From: Massilia sp. Se16.2.3
GTDB lineage: Bacteria > Pseudomonadota > Gammaproteobacteria > Burkholderiales > Burkholderiaceae_D
Assembly: GCF_014171595.1 (NCBI RefSeq)
Contig: NZ_CP050451.1
Coordinates: 3,534,001 to 3,598,000, forward strand
Direction of reading: 5' to 3'
Length of the DNA stretch: 64,000 bases
A program made the translations under genes and the position numbers. Below are positions 45,881 to 55,131 of this stretch, piece by piece. Numbering within the stretch: position 1 is the stretch's first letter; every line of letters starts with the position of its first letter. The notes beneath the pieces are model-generated. The model was not told where the DNA came from. It ran no database searches and saw only the letters and a program-made list of their open reading frames with translations.

Positions 45881-46621
45881 TCAGCGGCGCCCCTGCTCCA
45901 TCAGCAGGGTACGGATGTCGCCGAGCAGCACGGCCGGATGCAGGTAGGACGTCGAATAGATTTCGCGCACCTCGCCGCGCGGATCGAGCAGGTAGACCTT
46001 CAGCATGTGACTCAGCACCGGGATACGCGTGCCCGGCGCCTTGGGCGCGGCCACCGAGACGTCCTGGCCGAAACCGCCCAGCAGCGGCGCCAGTTCCCTG
46101 CCATTGCGGGTGGTGAGGAAATGCCAGTCCAGGCCGCGCCGGTCACGCGCCTCCTGCCCGCCGTAGCTGCGCATCGCCACCGGCGTGTCGTATTCCGGAT
46201 CGAAACTCATACTCACGAAGCGCACCTTGCCGCGCAGGGCGGGGGTGCGCTCGATCGTGTTTTTCAGCTCATGCAGGGTGGCATACGCCAGCGGGCATCC
46301 CTTGGGATCGCTGCAATAGGTGTAGATGAAGGAGAACAGCGTGACCTTCCCCGTCGTGAACTCCGACAGGCGGTGCACGCTGGCGTCGCTATCGAGCACG
46401 ACACCGTCGGGTGCCTTCATGATGCGTTCCAGGCGGTAGCTGCCGGGCGCGGGCGGGGTAAAGCCGAGCGGCGGGACGCTTGACGTGGCGCTTGCTGCCG
46501 CCATACCGGGCGGGCCGGCGGCCAGTACGAGCGCCAGCAGGACGCCCCGCCCGGCCGCTACGCCCCGCCGCGCCAGGCTGCGGCCCCGGACGCAACCAGC
46601 TCGCGCGCTCGCGCCGCTCAC
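45881..46621 (-). CDS. SCO1/SenC family copper protein with CX5C site
   Basis: 246-residue exported thioredoxin-fold protein. N-terminal signal sequence (GVLLALVLAAGPPGMAAASA), then the SCO core: TLFSFIYTYC followed by a site spaced CSDPKGCP, RFVSMSFDPEYDTP, and the conserved His in SHMLKVYLLD. Classical SCO proteins have CxxxCP; here the two Cys are five residues apart, a variant that may change copper handling. The start is GTG 46621, whose GTGA overlaps the stop of the mtoX gene, indicating translational coupling. SCO proteins deliver or tune copper for partner oxidases; coupling to mtoX fits a copper-dependent methanethiol oxidase. Confidence 0.87.
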   Translation of the reverse strand: MSGASARAGCVRGRSLARRGVAAGRGVLLALVLAAGPPGMAAASATSSVPPLGFTPPAPGSYRLERIMKAPDGVVLDSDASVHRLSEFTTGKVTLFSFIYTYCSDPKGCPLAYATLHELKNTIERTPALRGKVRFVSMSFDPEYDTPVAMRSYGGQEARDRRGLDWHFLTTRNGRELAPLLGGFGQDVSVAAPKAPGTRIPVLSHMLKVYLLDPRGEVREIYSTSYLHPAVLLGDIRTLLMEQGRR

Positions 46622-47955
46622 CGCGCCGCAAGCCCGGCGGCGCTGCCGGCGTCGCCGCCGTAGGCCGTTTGCATCCCGGTCTGGGCGCCGAATTTCATGT
46701 GGTGCGGGCGGCCGAGTTTCAGCTTGTAGAAGTCGACCGTCCACTTTTCGTTGAGCTCCTTGCCGTCCCAGGCGAACAGCTTGACGAACTGCTCGTCATC
46801 GAGACCGCCCTTGTCCCACTTGGCCAGGAGCGACGAGCTGACGTACACGCGCTTGCCATCCCAGCTTTGCGAAATCATGTTCACCTGCGAGCCGGTTTTC
46901 TTCGCATAGGTCTGGCGCGGCGCTTCCGGGTTGCTGATGTCGAAGTAGCGGGTGGTGCCGTCCATGAAGGTGTTCACCCACAGCCCCTTGCCGTCGGCCC
47001 GCATTGAGATATCGACCGGCAGCGGCGTCTTCGCCGGGTCGCCGATGGCGGCCACGTCCTTCGCCTGCCACTGGCCCTTGGCATCCTTTTTCACCAGCCA
47101 GAGTTTGGAGGTAAGTGCCGTGGCCGTGATCGCCCAGTCCTCGCCGCCGGCGAGCGACCAGCGGATTTCCAGCGGCGCGCCCGGCACGTTCAGTACCTGC
47201 TCGGGCTGCATGGATTTCAGGTTCCACACCACCATCGTGTTGCCGAACTGCTTCATTGCGCCCCCGTCCTTGACCAGGGTACCCAGCGGCGTCATGTAAT
47301 TCTTCTTGCCGGTGAAGCTGGAACTGAGCATCACGTTTTTCGCCGGGTTGATGGCCAGGTCGTAGCCATAGCCGTCGCCGCCCTTCAGCGCCTGCGCGGC
47401 CGGGATGTCGTACTTGCGGATGAACTCGCCCTTGTTGTTGTACAGGGCCATGCCGGTGGCGCCGCCGCCGTCCTTCGTGTTCGACAGCGCGCCGATCAGC
47501 ATCCGGCCGGGCAGCGCATAGAAGGTATGCGGGCCGACCAGGCCGGATTTCTGGGCGAAGTCGGCGATGGTGTTGACCAGGCGTGGCTTGGCGGGGTCGG
47601 TATGCACGTCGAAGACATGGATCTTGCTGTCGTCCAGGCCGCCGGCCCAGAGGAAGCGGCGGTCGTCGGTGAAGCCGGCATGGTGGGCCTCGCCGCGCCC
47701 GCCCACCGAGATCTGGGTGATTACCTGGCCAAAGCGGGGCGACTTCGGATTGACGTCGAGGGTCACGAGCTTGTCGGAGCCGTCGCCCATGCCGGGCACG
47801 CCCAGCGTCCACACGTAGAGGTAGTCCTCCTGCCCCTTGATGAGGTTCGACAGGTAGGGCGAGTTGCAGGTTTCGTCGGCAAACACGGGAGTGCTGCCGA
47901 GGCCGAGCATGAGGGCGGCAAACAATGCCGCGCGCGTGAAACGAGTGGTTCGCAT
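46618..47955 (-). CDS. mtoX: Methanethiol oxidase / SBP56-type selenium-binding protein
   Basis: 445 residues with a Sec signal (ALFAALMLGLGSTPVFA), then a beta-propeller of the SBP56 family: EDYLYVWTLGVPG, AHHAGFTDDRRFLWAGGLDDSKIHVFD, ALPGRMLIGALSN, VMLSSSFTGKKN, WNLKSMQPEQV, SLAGGEDWAITAT and the C-terminal GRPHHMKFGAQTGM. Bacterial periplasmic SBP56 proteins are copper-dependent methanethiol oxidases (methanethiol to formaldehyde, H2S and H2O2). The coupling to a SCO gene is as described for mtoX clusters; the mauG companion seen in some is absent here. ATG 47955 follows AGGAGA. It indicates ability to use methylated sulfur compounds. Confidence 0.88.
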   Translation of the reverse strand: MRTTRFTRAALFAALMLGLGSTPVFADETCNSPYLSNLIKGQEDYLYVWTLGVPGMGDGSDKLVTLDVNPKSPRFGQVITQISVGGRGEAHHAGFTDDRRFLWAGGLDDSKIHVFDVHTDPAKPRLVNTIADFAQKSGLVGPHTFYALPGRMLIGALSNTKDGGGATGMALYNNKGEFIRKYDIPAAQALKGGDGYGYDLAINPAKNVMLSSSFTGKKNYMTPLGTLVKDGGAMKQFGNTMVVWNLKSMQPEQVLNVPGAPLEIRWSLAGGEDWAITATALTSKLWLVKKDAKGQWQAKDVAAIGDPAKTPLPVDISMRADGKGLWVNTFMDGTTRYFDISNPEAPRQTYAKKTGSQVNMISQSWDGKRVYVSSSLLAKWDKGGLDDEQFVKLFAWDGKELNEKWTVDFYKLKLGRPHHMKFGAQTGMQTAYGGDAGSAAGLAAR

Positions 47956-48241
47956 CTTGATCTCCTGTGGGTGGCTATCCGGTTCGACGCGCGGGCGGCA
48001 TTGCGCCATTCCCGGCCGCTGTATGTACAGCAGGATCAGCATACTCTTGCCGAACGCAAAGATGGTAATGTTTTAGCATCGCTCGCCCGCGGTGTTGGGG
48101 TTTGCGCCACATCAAAGTCGATGGGGAACGGGAACCAGCGCGCGGGACCGCAAGAGACCCTTGCACCTGAAAGAGCCTGACGAAACCTCGGCGGTGTGCG
48201 TCGCTAGCGAACCTGTGGCTGCGTCCGCTTGACTGCGCGAC
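47956..48241. other. Intergenic region upstream of mtoX
   Basis: 286 bases, less GC-rich than the gene, carrying the mtoX 5' region and the 3' end of the small gene at 48242 (same strand). No specific element was recognised. Confidence 0.4.
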
Positions 48242-48535
48242 CTAAGCGGGCTTCAGCGTTTTTGTCCGGGCATCAGAAAAGTACCCGACCTTGTCTCCCT
48301 GAAGTTCCTGGGCAAGACGCTCGCATAACGCCAGCCCGATAGCATCAAGGGCTTCCACCTCTCGTGGATCGTTAAACTGCCGGTAGTGTGCTGTTTCGTA
48401 GCGGGCTAGCCAGCTAGCGATCGCCTCTACGACATCTGGCGAAAGGCCTAACTCGCCAAGTTCGACATACTCGCCCCTCATAGGGTCACGGACACCGGTC
48501 CCAGAGAACATTCCATCGACAATCAGGTAGCGCAT
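48242..48535 (-). CDS. Small hypothetical protein, atypical composition
   Basis: 97 residues (MRYLIVDGMFSGTGVRDP...), soluble, no signal peptide. It contains GLSPDVVEAIASWLARYETAHYRQF, a helical stretch, then a helix rich in Leu/Glu and a short tail. No family recognised. Base composition is visibly lower in GC than the neighbours and the gene is flanked by non-coding DNA, which suggests horizontal acquisition, perhaps a toxin/antitoxin, immunity or phage remnant protein; none of these can be shown from sequence. Confidence 0.65.
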   Translation of the reverse strand: MRYLIVDGMFSGTGVRDPMRGEYVELGELGLSPDVVEAIASWLARYETAHYRQFNDPREVEALDAIGLALCERLAQELQGDKVGYFSDARTKTLKPA

Positions 48536-48648
48536 CTCACTGCCTTCTCAGCTGTTTCGTCCGCTTTTGGCCGTTTGCGGACGTTCAGAATTGATCAGTG
48601 TACGGTGTTGTTGCTATCACGACAAGCAGGAGGTTTAGTCCGGCGCTC

Positions 48649-49554
48649 TTACTCTCCGAACGCCGCGACAACCAGTTCACGCAGCCACGCATTGCCCGGG
48701 TCCTGGTTGTAGCGCCGGTGCCAGAACACCTTGGTCTGCAGGGTCGGCAAGCTTAAGGGCGGAGTAATCGCCACCAGCCCAAAAGGCGCGGCAGCCTGCT
48801 CGGCGAGCTTCTGCGGCACCGTCACCACCAGTTCGCTGGCGCTGACGATATACGGCACCGCCGTGAAGTGCGGCACGCGAAAGCGCGTCGACGGGCCGAT
48901 GCCCGCTTTCTCCAGCAGCGCGTTGACCCGTTCGTAGGGGCTGTCGGCCGAATCGACCAGCAGGTGTTCGCAGGCGAGGAAGCGCGCAAGCGTCACCTCG
49001 CCACTCGCCAGCGGATGGGCGTGGCGGACCATGCTGACGTACGGCTGGCGAAACAGCAGGCGTCCGTACAAGGCTTCCGACACGTCGTCGAAGGCGCCGA
49101 CGGCCAGGTCGACGCGGCCGCTTTCCATTTCTTCCTTCAGGGCGATCGCGCCGGCGCGCACCGAGCTGATGCGCACCCCGGGGGCCAGGCTGCGGCAGCG
49201 TTCGATCAGCGCGGGCATGAAATAGACTTCGCCGACATCGCTCATCGCCACGGTGAAGCCGCGCGTGCTCGTCGCGGGATCAAACCCGCTGCGCTGGTTG
49301 AGCGCCAGTTCCACCTGCGCCAGCGCCGCACCCACGGGTTCGGCCAGCTGCTCGGCATAGGGCGTCGGCTGCATGCCTTGCGCGGTGCGCACGAAGAGTT
49401 CGTCGCCAAACGTGCGGCGCAGCCGGGCCAGCGCATTGCTCACGGCGGACTGCGTCAGGCCCAGCCTCCTGGCCGCGCTGGAGATATTGCGCGCGCGGTA
49501 GACCTCCTGGAACACCAGCAGCAAGTTCAGGTCGATACTGTTCGGCTCGATCAC
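48649..49554 (-). CDS. LysR family transcriptional regulator
   Basis: 301 residues: winged helix-turn-helix at 9-65 (LNLLLVFQEVYRARNISSAARRLGLTQSAVSNALARLR) and a substrate-binding domain of the NodD/LeuO-like type. Start is GTG 49554; an in-frame TAG lies five codons upstream, so no ATG is possible. It is divergent from hmgA across 123 bases that contain a LysR-type box (49582-49600), which suggests it controls homogentisate breakdown, probably with a pathway intermediate as co-inducer. Inference from position. Confidence 0.9.
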   Translation of the reverse strand: MIEPNSIDLNLLLVFQEVYRARNISSAARRLGLTQSAVSNALARLRRTFGDELFVRTAQGMQPTPYAEQLAEPVGAALAQVELALNQRSGFDPATSTRGFTVAMSDVGEVYFMPALIERCRSLAPGVRISSVRAGAIALKEEMESGRVDLAVGAFDDVSEALYGRLLFRQPYVSMVRHAHPLASGEVTLARFLACEHLLVDSADSPYERVNALLEKAGIGPSTRFRVPHFTAVPYIVSASELVVTVPQKLAEQAAAPFGLVAITPPLSLPTLQTKVFWHRRYNQDPGNAWLRELVVAAFGE

Positions 49555-49569
49555 CGGATGCCCCCGCTA

Positions 49570-49612
49570 TTTACGATGTGAATAGTCTACATTTTTCTAT
49601 TGATATCGTAAA
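49570..49612. promoter_or_regulatory. LysR-type operator between LysR gene and hmgA
   Basis: ATAG at 49582-49585 and CTAT at 49597-49600 are separated by exactly 11 bases, the T-N11-A form of LysR boxes. It is flanked by the inverted repeat TTTACGAT (49570-49577) / ATCGTAAA (49605-49612), an AT-rich island in an otherwise GC-rich region. It ends about 65 bases before the hmgA ATG. Confidence 0.6.
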
Positions 49613-49677
49613 ACTCCTTGGCATCTTGTACAGTGACCGTTCGAAGCGGCGCCTTCACCGCCGCCATGGAGACCGCC

Positions 49678-50964
49678 ATGTCCTACCAATCCGGATTCGG
49701 CAACGAATTTGCCACCGAGGCCCTGCCGGGCGCCCTGCCCCAGCACCGCAATTCGCCGCAGCGCGTCGCCTACGGCCTGTATGCCGAGCAGATTTCCGGC
49801 ACCGCCTTCACGGCGCCGCGCAGCCATAACCGCCGCTCCTGGCTCTACCGCATCCGCCCGGCCGCGATGCACGGCAGCTTTAGCCAGATCGATGGCGCCC
49901 GCATCGTCGGCGACTTCACGCGTGTACCACCGCCGCCGAACCAGATGCGCTGGAGCCCGCTGCCGATGCCCGATGCGCCCACCGACTTCATCGACGGCTG
50001 GGTGACCATGGCCGGCAACGGCTCGGCAGAGAGCATGACGGGCTGCGCGATCCACCTGTACGCGGCCAACCGCTCGATGACGGAGCGCTTTTTCTATTCC
50101 GCCGACGGCGAACTGCTGATCGTGCCGCAGGAAGGCCGCCTGGAAATCGCCACCGAACTGGGCACCATCGAGCTCGAACCGCAGGAAATTGCCGTGGTCC
50201 CGCGTGGGATCCGCTTCCAGGTAAGGCTGCCCGACGGCCAGGCGCGCGGCTACATCTGCGAGAACTTCGGCGCCCTGCTGCGCCTGCCGGACCTGGGTCC
50301 GATCGGTTCGAACGGCCTGGCCAACCCGCGCGACTTCCTGACGCCAGTCGCCCGTTTCGAGGACCGCGAGGGCGAGTTCGAGCTGGTGGCGAAATTCTGC
50401 GGTAACCTGTGGCGCGCGAAGATCGGGCACTCGCCACTGGACGTGGTCGCCTGGCACGGCAACTACGCGCCGTATAAATACGACCTGCGCCACTTCAATA
50501 CCATCGGCTCGATCAGCTACGACCATCCCGATCCGTCGATCTTCCTGGTCCTGCAGGCGCCCTCGGATACCCCGGGCGTGGACACGCTCGATTTCGTGAT
50601 CTTCCCGCCACGCTGGCTCGCCGGCGAAAACACCTTCCGCCCGCCCTGGTTCCACCGCAACGTGGCCAGCGAGTTCATGGGCCTGGTGCACGGCGCCTAC
50701 GATGCGAAGGCCGAGGGCTTCCATCCCGGCGGCGCCAGCCTGCACAACTGCATGAGCGGGCACGGCCCGGACGCCGCGACCTTCGACAAGGCCAGCAATG
50801 CCGACACCAGCCGGCCCGTCAAGGTGGCCGACACGATGGCCTTCATGTTCGAGACCCGTAACGTGCTGTGCCCGACGGTCCATGCGCTGGAATCGCCCCA
50901 GTTGCAGGCGAACTACCAGGACTGCTGGGCCGGCATCCAGAAGCATTTCCGGGCCACGCCGTAA
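49678..50964 (+). CDS. hmgA: Homogentisate 1,2-dioxygenase
   Basis: 428-residue Fe(II) dioxygenase that opens homogentisate to maleylacetoacetate. Conserved blocks: [57 protein letters not shown] (His about 326, Glu about 332, iron ligands) and [11 protein letters not shown] (His about 356/362). Cupin-like core of the usual length. The ATG at 49678 lies within ATGGAGACCGCCATG, GGAG serving as ribosome-binding site. Followed 8 bases later by yjbQ on the same strand. The next enzymes of the pathway are not in the window. Confidence 0.97.
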   Translation: MSYQSGFGNEFATEALPGALPQHRNSPQRVAYGLYAEQISGTAFTAPRSHNRRSWLYRIRPAAMHGSFSQIDGARIVGDFTRVPPPPNQMRWSPLPMPDAPTDFIDGWVTMAGNGSAESMTGCAIHLYAANRSMTERFFYSADGELLIVPQEGRLEIATELGTIELEPQEIAVVPRGIRFQVRLPDGQARGYICENFGALLRLPDLGPIGSNGLANPRDFLTPVARFEDREGEFELVAKFCGNLWRAKIGHSPLDVVAWHGNYAPYKYDLRHFNTIGSISYDHPDPSIFLVLQAPSDTPGVDTLDFVIFPPRWLAGENTFRPPWFHRNVASEFMGLVHGAYDAKAEGFHPGGASLHNCMSGHGPDAATFDKASNADTSRPVKVADTMAFMFETRNVLCPTVHALESPQLQANYQDCWAGIQKHFRATP

Positions 50965-50971
50965 GCGCGCC

Positions 50972-51385
50972 ATGGCACACCAGGCCATCCTGCACTTCAC
51001 CACCCGTGGGCGCGGCACGCTCGACATCACGCGCGAGGTCGAACAGGCGGTTGCAGCCGCGAACGTCGCCTGCGGCCTGGCCCACGTGTTCGTCCAGCAC
51101 ACCAGCTGTTCGCTGACCATCACCGAGAACGCCGACCCGGACGTGCGGCGCGACCTGGAGACGGTACTGGCGCGCCTCGCGCCGGATGGCGATCCGGCTT
51201 ACCGCCATCGCGACGAAGGGCTGGACGACATGTCGGCGCATGTGCGCACCGTGCTCACCGATACGGCGGTCACGGTGCCGGTCGGCGACGGCCGGCTGCT
51301 GCTGGGCACCTGGCAGGGCATTTACCTGTGGGAGCACCGCACCGGCGGGCACCGGCGCACGGTGGTCGTGACGGTGATCGGCTGA
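50972..51385 (+). CDS. yjbQ: YjbQ/UPF0047 family protein
   Basis: 137 residues with the UPF0047 hallmarks: GLAHVFVQHTSCSLTITENADPDVRRDLE and GDGRLLLGTWQGIYLWEHR. The family has weak thiamine-phosphate synthase-like activity in vitro and a trimer with a conserved His-rich pocket; cellular role unsettled. ATG 50972. It probably shares the hmgA transcript; function in tyrosine degradation is not implied by the family. Confidence 0.92.
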   Translation: MAHQAILHFTTRGRGTLDITREVEQAVAAANVACGLAHVFVQHTSCSLTITENADPDVRRDLETVLARLAPDGDPAYRHRDEGLDDMSAHVRTVLTDTAVTVPVGDGRLLLGTWQGIYLWEHRTGGHRRTVVVTVIG

Positions 51386-51412
51386 AGCCGGCAGGCACGC
51401 CACCGGCCTGGA

Positions 51413-52414
51413 CTAGTTTGCCGGGGTCCCCGCTGCCGGTTCTTCCGGCCTGAAGTAAGGCGCCACATTCCCGGCGACCTGGGCAAATTCCTTCCCGCTC
51501 AGCGGCAGGCGCTGGAAGGCAGCCCAGGCTGCGCGCGGCCGCAGGTTCTCGCCCCGGGCGGAATCGGTCCCGTACAGCACCCGGTCCAGCCCGATCTGGC
51601 GCAGGCGCCGCGCCAGCAGCGCGGCCTCCTCCGGCTTGATATCCGGCTGCACCATCGAGGCGACATCGAACCACAGCCCGCGCGTGGCCGGATGGCGCTG
51701 CTGCACCGCCTCGGCCAGCGTTGCCAGCACTTCCTGCGCGGGCGGATCGTCGAAGCCGGGCCCGGTGCCGCCCAGGTGCGCCACCTGCACCGGTACGTCC
51801 GGCGCGGACGGCAGCACCTTGTCGAGGAAGGCGCGTGCCTCGTTGGCACCGTAGGGACGCTTGTTGCGGATGCTGGCGCGCATGTGCACGACAATCGCCA
51901 TCCCTTCCCGGTTGGCTGCCGCGAACACCTGCGCCAGGCGCGCCACATGCTCGGGCTGGTCCAGTTGCACATCCGAATTGCCGAGATGGAGCTTGATGCC
52001 ATGCTTCAGGCCAGGCTGGCCCGCGCAGCGGCGGATTTCCTCGAGCGCATACGCCTTCAGCGGTGCGATGCCGCAGAAGGCAATCAGGCGGCCGGGAAAC
52101 TGCGCCGCCTGGGCCGCCGTCCAGTCGTTCTCGCGCCTGACCTGCGCGTACTCGTCGGCCACCCGGTGCCGCGGGCTGCCGTACATGTAAGCGGTGGAGA
52201 GCAGCACCGCGCGGCGGATGCCGGCCGCGTCGAGAAGCGGCACCAGTTCCTTTGCCGGCAGCGGCTTGATGCCCGCCTCCGGCCCGAGCAGCTTGACGAT
52301 ACCGTCGCTGAAGACATGCTGGTGATGGTCGACGTCGGGCGCCGGGGCAGCCATGGCGGCCGGCGTGCAGAACGCCGCGATGGCGGCCATCAGTAAGTAC
52401 TGGACACGGCGCAT
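51413..52414 (-). CDS. Exported amidohydrolase-2 family protein
   Basis: 333 residues: signal peptide (YLLMAAIAAFCTPAAMA), then a TIM-barrel amidohydrolase of the PF04909 type with VDHHQHVF (HxH ligands in HHQHV), GIKLHLGNSD, IVVHMRASI, VQVAHLGGTG and YGTDSARG (Asp). Such proteins hydrolyse or decarboxylate small aromatic or cyclic compounds. Position next to tyrosine-catabolism genes may be coincidental. ATG 52414 with GGAGAG upstream; the frame is open 57 bases upstream but without signal-peptide continuity. Convergent with yjbQ. Confidence 0.86.
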   Translation of the reverse strand: MRRVQYLLMAAIAAFCTPAAMAAPAPDVDHHQHVFSDGIVKLLGPEAGIKPLPAKELVPLLDAAGIRRAVLLSTAYMYGSPRHRVADEYAQVRRENDWTAAQAAQFPGRLIAFCGIAPLKAYALEEIRRCAGQPGLKHGIKLHLGNSDVQLDQPEHVARLAQVFAAANREGMAIVVHMRASIRNKRPYGANEARAFLDKVLPSAPDVPVQVAHLGGTGPGFDDPPAQEVLATLAEAVQQRHPATRGLWFDVASMVQPDIKPEEAALLARRLRQIGLDRVLYGTDSARGENLRPRAAWAAFQRLPLSGKEFAQVAGNVAPYFRPEEPAAGTPAN

Positions 52415-52486
52415 TCTGCTCTCCCGGCAATGGTGGACGGCACAGTGTAGCGCGTGCGCCCGGCGCGTCAATACGGGGGCGGCCTC

Positions 52487-53068
52487 TTATTTGAGGGCGT
52501 CGGCGCGGCACATCATCGCGTACTTCCCCTTCAGCTTGAGATTCATGTAGCCGTGGCGGCCGGGTTCAAGGCGCGCCGCGATGAGCGGATAATACGCCGC
52601 CAGGTGCGCGCGGGCGCGCTCGAGGTCATCGGGCGTAGTCACGACCATGCCGCCGCGCGGATCGCGCATGCGCACGTCGCCGACGTAGACCACCTTGCCG
52701 CGGGCGGCTTCGAAGGTGACCACCGGGTCGCCATCGCAGGGAAGGAAAATATAGGGTTGCCGGCCGAAGCGCGCGACCAGCCCCGCGATGCCGTAGCGCC
52801 GCGCGCCCTCGACCGCGTCGACCCTGGCGACGATATACCCGCCCCGCGGCGTGGTGATGAGCGAGGCGGCCCAGGCGTCGCGCACCCATTGTTCGGGCGT
52901 GACATCGCCCTTGAAGATCTGCAGCTCGACTTGCGGGCTCACGCCCATCACGATGATCGCGTCGTCGCCGAAGTCGGCGTAGTTGGAACGCGGGTCGAGC
53001 CCGGGCGACACGGCGCAGCCGCCGAGCAGGGTTGCACCAAGTAGCATGACAAGGAAGATCGCGCGCAT
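52487..53068 (-). CDS. Lipoprotein of unknown function
   Basis: 193-residue predicted lipoprotein: signal FLVMLLGATLLGGC with the lipobox LGGC at residues about 15-18. The mature part is a mixed domain with SNYADFGDDAIIVMGVSPQVELQIFKGDVT, a glycine/Arg-rich segment (TPRGGYIVARVDAV) and FGRQPYIFLPCDGDP. No recognised domain; the general shape resembles DUF2846-like lipoproteins, but I cannot confirm it. ATG 53068. Confidence 0.75.
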   Translation of the reverse strand: MRAIFLVMLLGATLLGGCAVSPGLDPRSNYADFGDDAIIVMGVSPQVELQIFKGDVTPEQWVRDAWAASLITTPRGGYIVARVDAVEGARRYGIAGLVARFGRQPYIFLPCDGDPVVTFEAARGKVVYVGDVRMRDPRGGMVVTTPDDLERARAHLAAYYPLIAARLEPGRHGYMNLKLKGKYAMMCRADALK

Positions 53069-53225
53069 GGGAAGCCTTATTGTTCAGAGAGAAACAATTG
53101 TAGCGCAGTCTGCTGATCGATACGTCGTCAACGGGGAAGGCGCCATGTGCGGCGCCGAACGAACTGGCGCGCTTGTCCTAGAATGGAGGCGAACCGGGCA
53201 GCTGCCCGACCGCGGGAACCACGCA

Positions 53226-54278
53226 TTGACCACGACCACCACGACCGTCGCCCCCATCGCGCTCGACGCTGCCACCCTGGACGCCGCGCGCAGCTTCAAC
53301 CGCAAGCTGGCACGCGCGCCGCGTTTCAAGGCGCGCTCCCGCCTCATGCCAATCCTGGCGCAGGCCCTGCTGCGCCTGTCCCAGGTCGGCGCCGACCGCA
53401 GGCTGGCACGGCGCGGCATCGGGGTCGAGACCCGCGTCGCCACGCACGCGGGCCTGCGCGTGCCGGTACGCGTGCTCCGTCCGGCAGCGCATTCAGCCAG
53501 CCCGCCGCGTGGCGTCGTGCTCGACATCCACGGCGGCGGCTGGGTCATCGGTAACGCGCGCATGAACGACAAGCACAATGCGGCGCTGGTCGAACGCTGC
53601 GGCGTGGCGGTGGTCTCGGTCGACTACCGGCTCGCGACCTTCACGCCGATGGCGGGTTTGATGGACGACTGCCTCGCTGCCAGCCGCTGGCTGCTGGAGG
53701 GCGGCATGCCGGAACTGGCCGGGTTACCGCTGATCGTGCGCGGCGAATCGGCCGGCGCCCACCTGGCCGCGGCCACCCTGCTGCGGCTGCAAGCCTGGCC
53801 CCGCCTGCTGGAACGCATCGATGGCGCCCTGCTCTACTACGGCGTGTATGACATGGCGGGAACGCCGAGCGTGCGCGCGGCCGGAGCGGAGACCCCGGTG
53901 CTGGACGGGCCCGGGATGACGGACGCGCTGCGCCTGCTCACGCCAGGCCTGGACGATACGGCACGGCGCGCGCCGCCCCGCTCGCCGCTGTACGGCAGCC
54001 TCGAAGGCATGCCGCCGGCACTGATGTTCGCAGGTAGTATCGATCCGCTGCGCGACGATTCGATCCTGCTGGCCGGGCGCTGGCGCGCGGTCAACGCGGT
54101 CGATCTGCAGCTGCTGCCGGAGGCGCCGCACGGCTTCCTCCATTTTCCGACGCCGCTGGCGGACATCGCGCTGGAATACAGCCATGCACGGGTGCGCGCG
54201 CGGCTGGACGACTGGCACCGGCACCATGGAGACAAAGCGGTGGCCGCCAGCCTGGCCGCCGGCCGCGCCCTCGAATAA
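53226..54278 (+). CDS. Alpha/beta hydrolase fold-3 esterase
   Basis: About 350 residues. The alpha/beta hydrolase-3 (HSL-like) motifs are present: LDIHGGGWVIGN (HGGG oxyanion hole), RGESAGAHLAAA (GESAG nucleophile Ser), FAGSIDPLRDD (Asp) and LPEAPHGFLHFP (His). Acts as a carboxylesterase or lipase on short acyl esters. Start ambiguous: the TTG at 53226 gives MTTTTTTVAPIALDAATLDAARSF and follows a TAGAAT at about 53174-53179 that may be a -10 element; ATG 53145 (AAGG upstream) is the alternative. Convergent with the KfrA-like gene, three bases apart. Confidence 0.84.
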   Translation: MTTTTTTVAPIALDAATLDAARSFNRKLARAPRFKARSRLMPILAQALLRLSQVGADRRLARRGIGVETRVATHAGLRVPVRVLRPAAHSASPPRGVVLDIHGGGWVIGNARMNDKHNAALVERCGVAVVSVDYRLATFTPMAGLMDDCLAASRWLLEGGMPELAGLPLIVRGESAGAHLAAATLLRLQAWPRLLERIDGALLYYGVYDMAGTPSVRAAGAETPVLDGPGMTDALRLLTPGLDDTARRAPPRSPLYGSLEGMPPALMFAGSIDPLRDDSILLAGRWRAVNAVDLQLLPEAPHGFLHFPTPLADIALEYSHARVRARLDDWHRHHGDKAVAASLAAGRALE

Positions 54279-54281
54279 GAC

Positions 54282-54973
54282 CTACTTCTTGCGCAGCGCC
54301 GCGATCTGGGCACGCAGGTCCCTGACCTCGTTGGCGAGGCTGTCGCGCGCGGTGGCGGCGCCGACCAGTTCCATCTCGGCCGCCAGGCGCGCATCCGATT
54401 GGGTGGCGGTAGCGGCAAGGTTGCGCTCGAGCTGCTGGCGCAGGTCGGCCAGCTGCGCGTCCTGCCTTCGATCGCCAGCTGGTCCTTCGCCTTGCCGACC
54501 AGGGCATCCATTGCCACCTGGCGCGCGTTGCGCAGCTCGGCGTTCAGGCGCTCGATTTCCTCCTCGCGCTCGGCAATCGTCGCCAGCGCCTCGTCGCGCG
54601 CGCGGCCCGCATCGTCCAGGTCCCGCTGCAAGTCGTCGCGCTCGGCCTCGAGTGCTTCGCCGGCTTCGCGCAGTGCCGCCATGTCGCTTTCGTGCCGGGC
54701 CAGGGCCTCGCGCGCCGGCGAGCCGGCCTCCTCGGCGAACTGCTGCGCCCAGCGCGCCAGGTCGGCCAGCAAGGCCTCGGGCAGCTGCGCCTGCGGCGGG
54801 GCTGGTGGCGCCGCGTGTTCGGCGCGCCACGCCGCCAGGTGGCGGTGAATCGCGGTCGGCGTCCCGCTGCCCAGCGCATCGCGTACGGTGTCGATAGTGA
54901 CCTGCCGGCCCTCCCCCTGCAGGCGGCTTGCCGCCGCCGCCACTTCCTCGTATGTCAATTCCTGGCGCGCCAT
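54282..54973 (-). CDS. KfrA-type DNA-binding coiled-coil protein (one frame break)
   Basis: About 230 residues. The N-terminal helix-turn-helix (ARQELTYEEVAAAASRLQGEGRQVTIDTVRDALGSGTPTAIHRHLAAWR) matches KfrA_N, which binds operator DNA; it is followed by a long alpha-helical coiled coil rich in Glu, Arg and Ala with heptads, ending ...VRDLRAQIAALRKK. KfrA proteins are plasmid-partition-associated regulators that also occur on chromosomes. The frame breaks near 54461-54465 (GG needing a third G), otherwise the coiled coil continues naturally as IEGQDAQLADLRQQLE. Possible starts are ATG 54973, 54979 or 55018; none has a good ribosome-binding site. Chromosomal role unknown. Confidence 0.84.
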
Positions 54974-55131
54974 GTCCATGATCGTGTAGTGAGATTGGAT
55001 GCTGTCCGGGTCGATCATACGTTACCGGCCCACATTACCGGCGCCGCCGACGTCCCCGTGGCGTTGCATGTCAGTCAAGCCGATCCTATACTCGTGCGGT
55101 CGCGCCGCCGGCGCATCACCAGGACCCCGTC

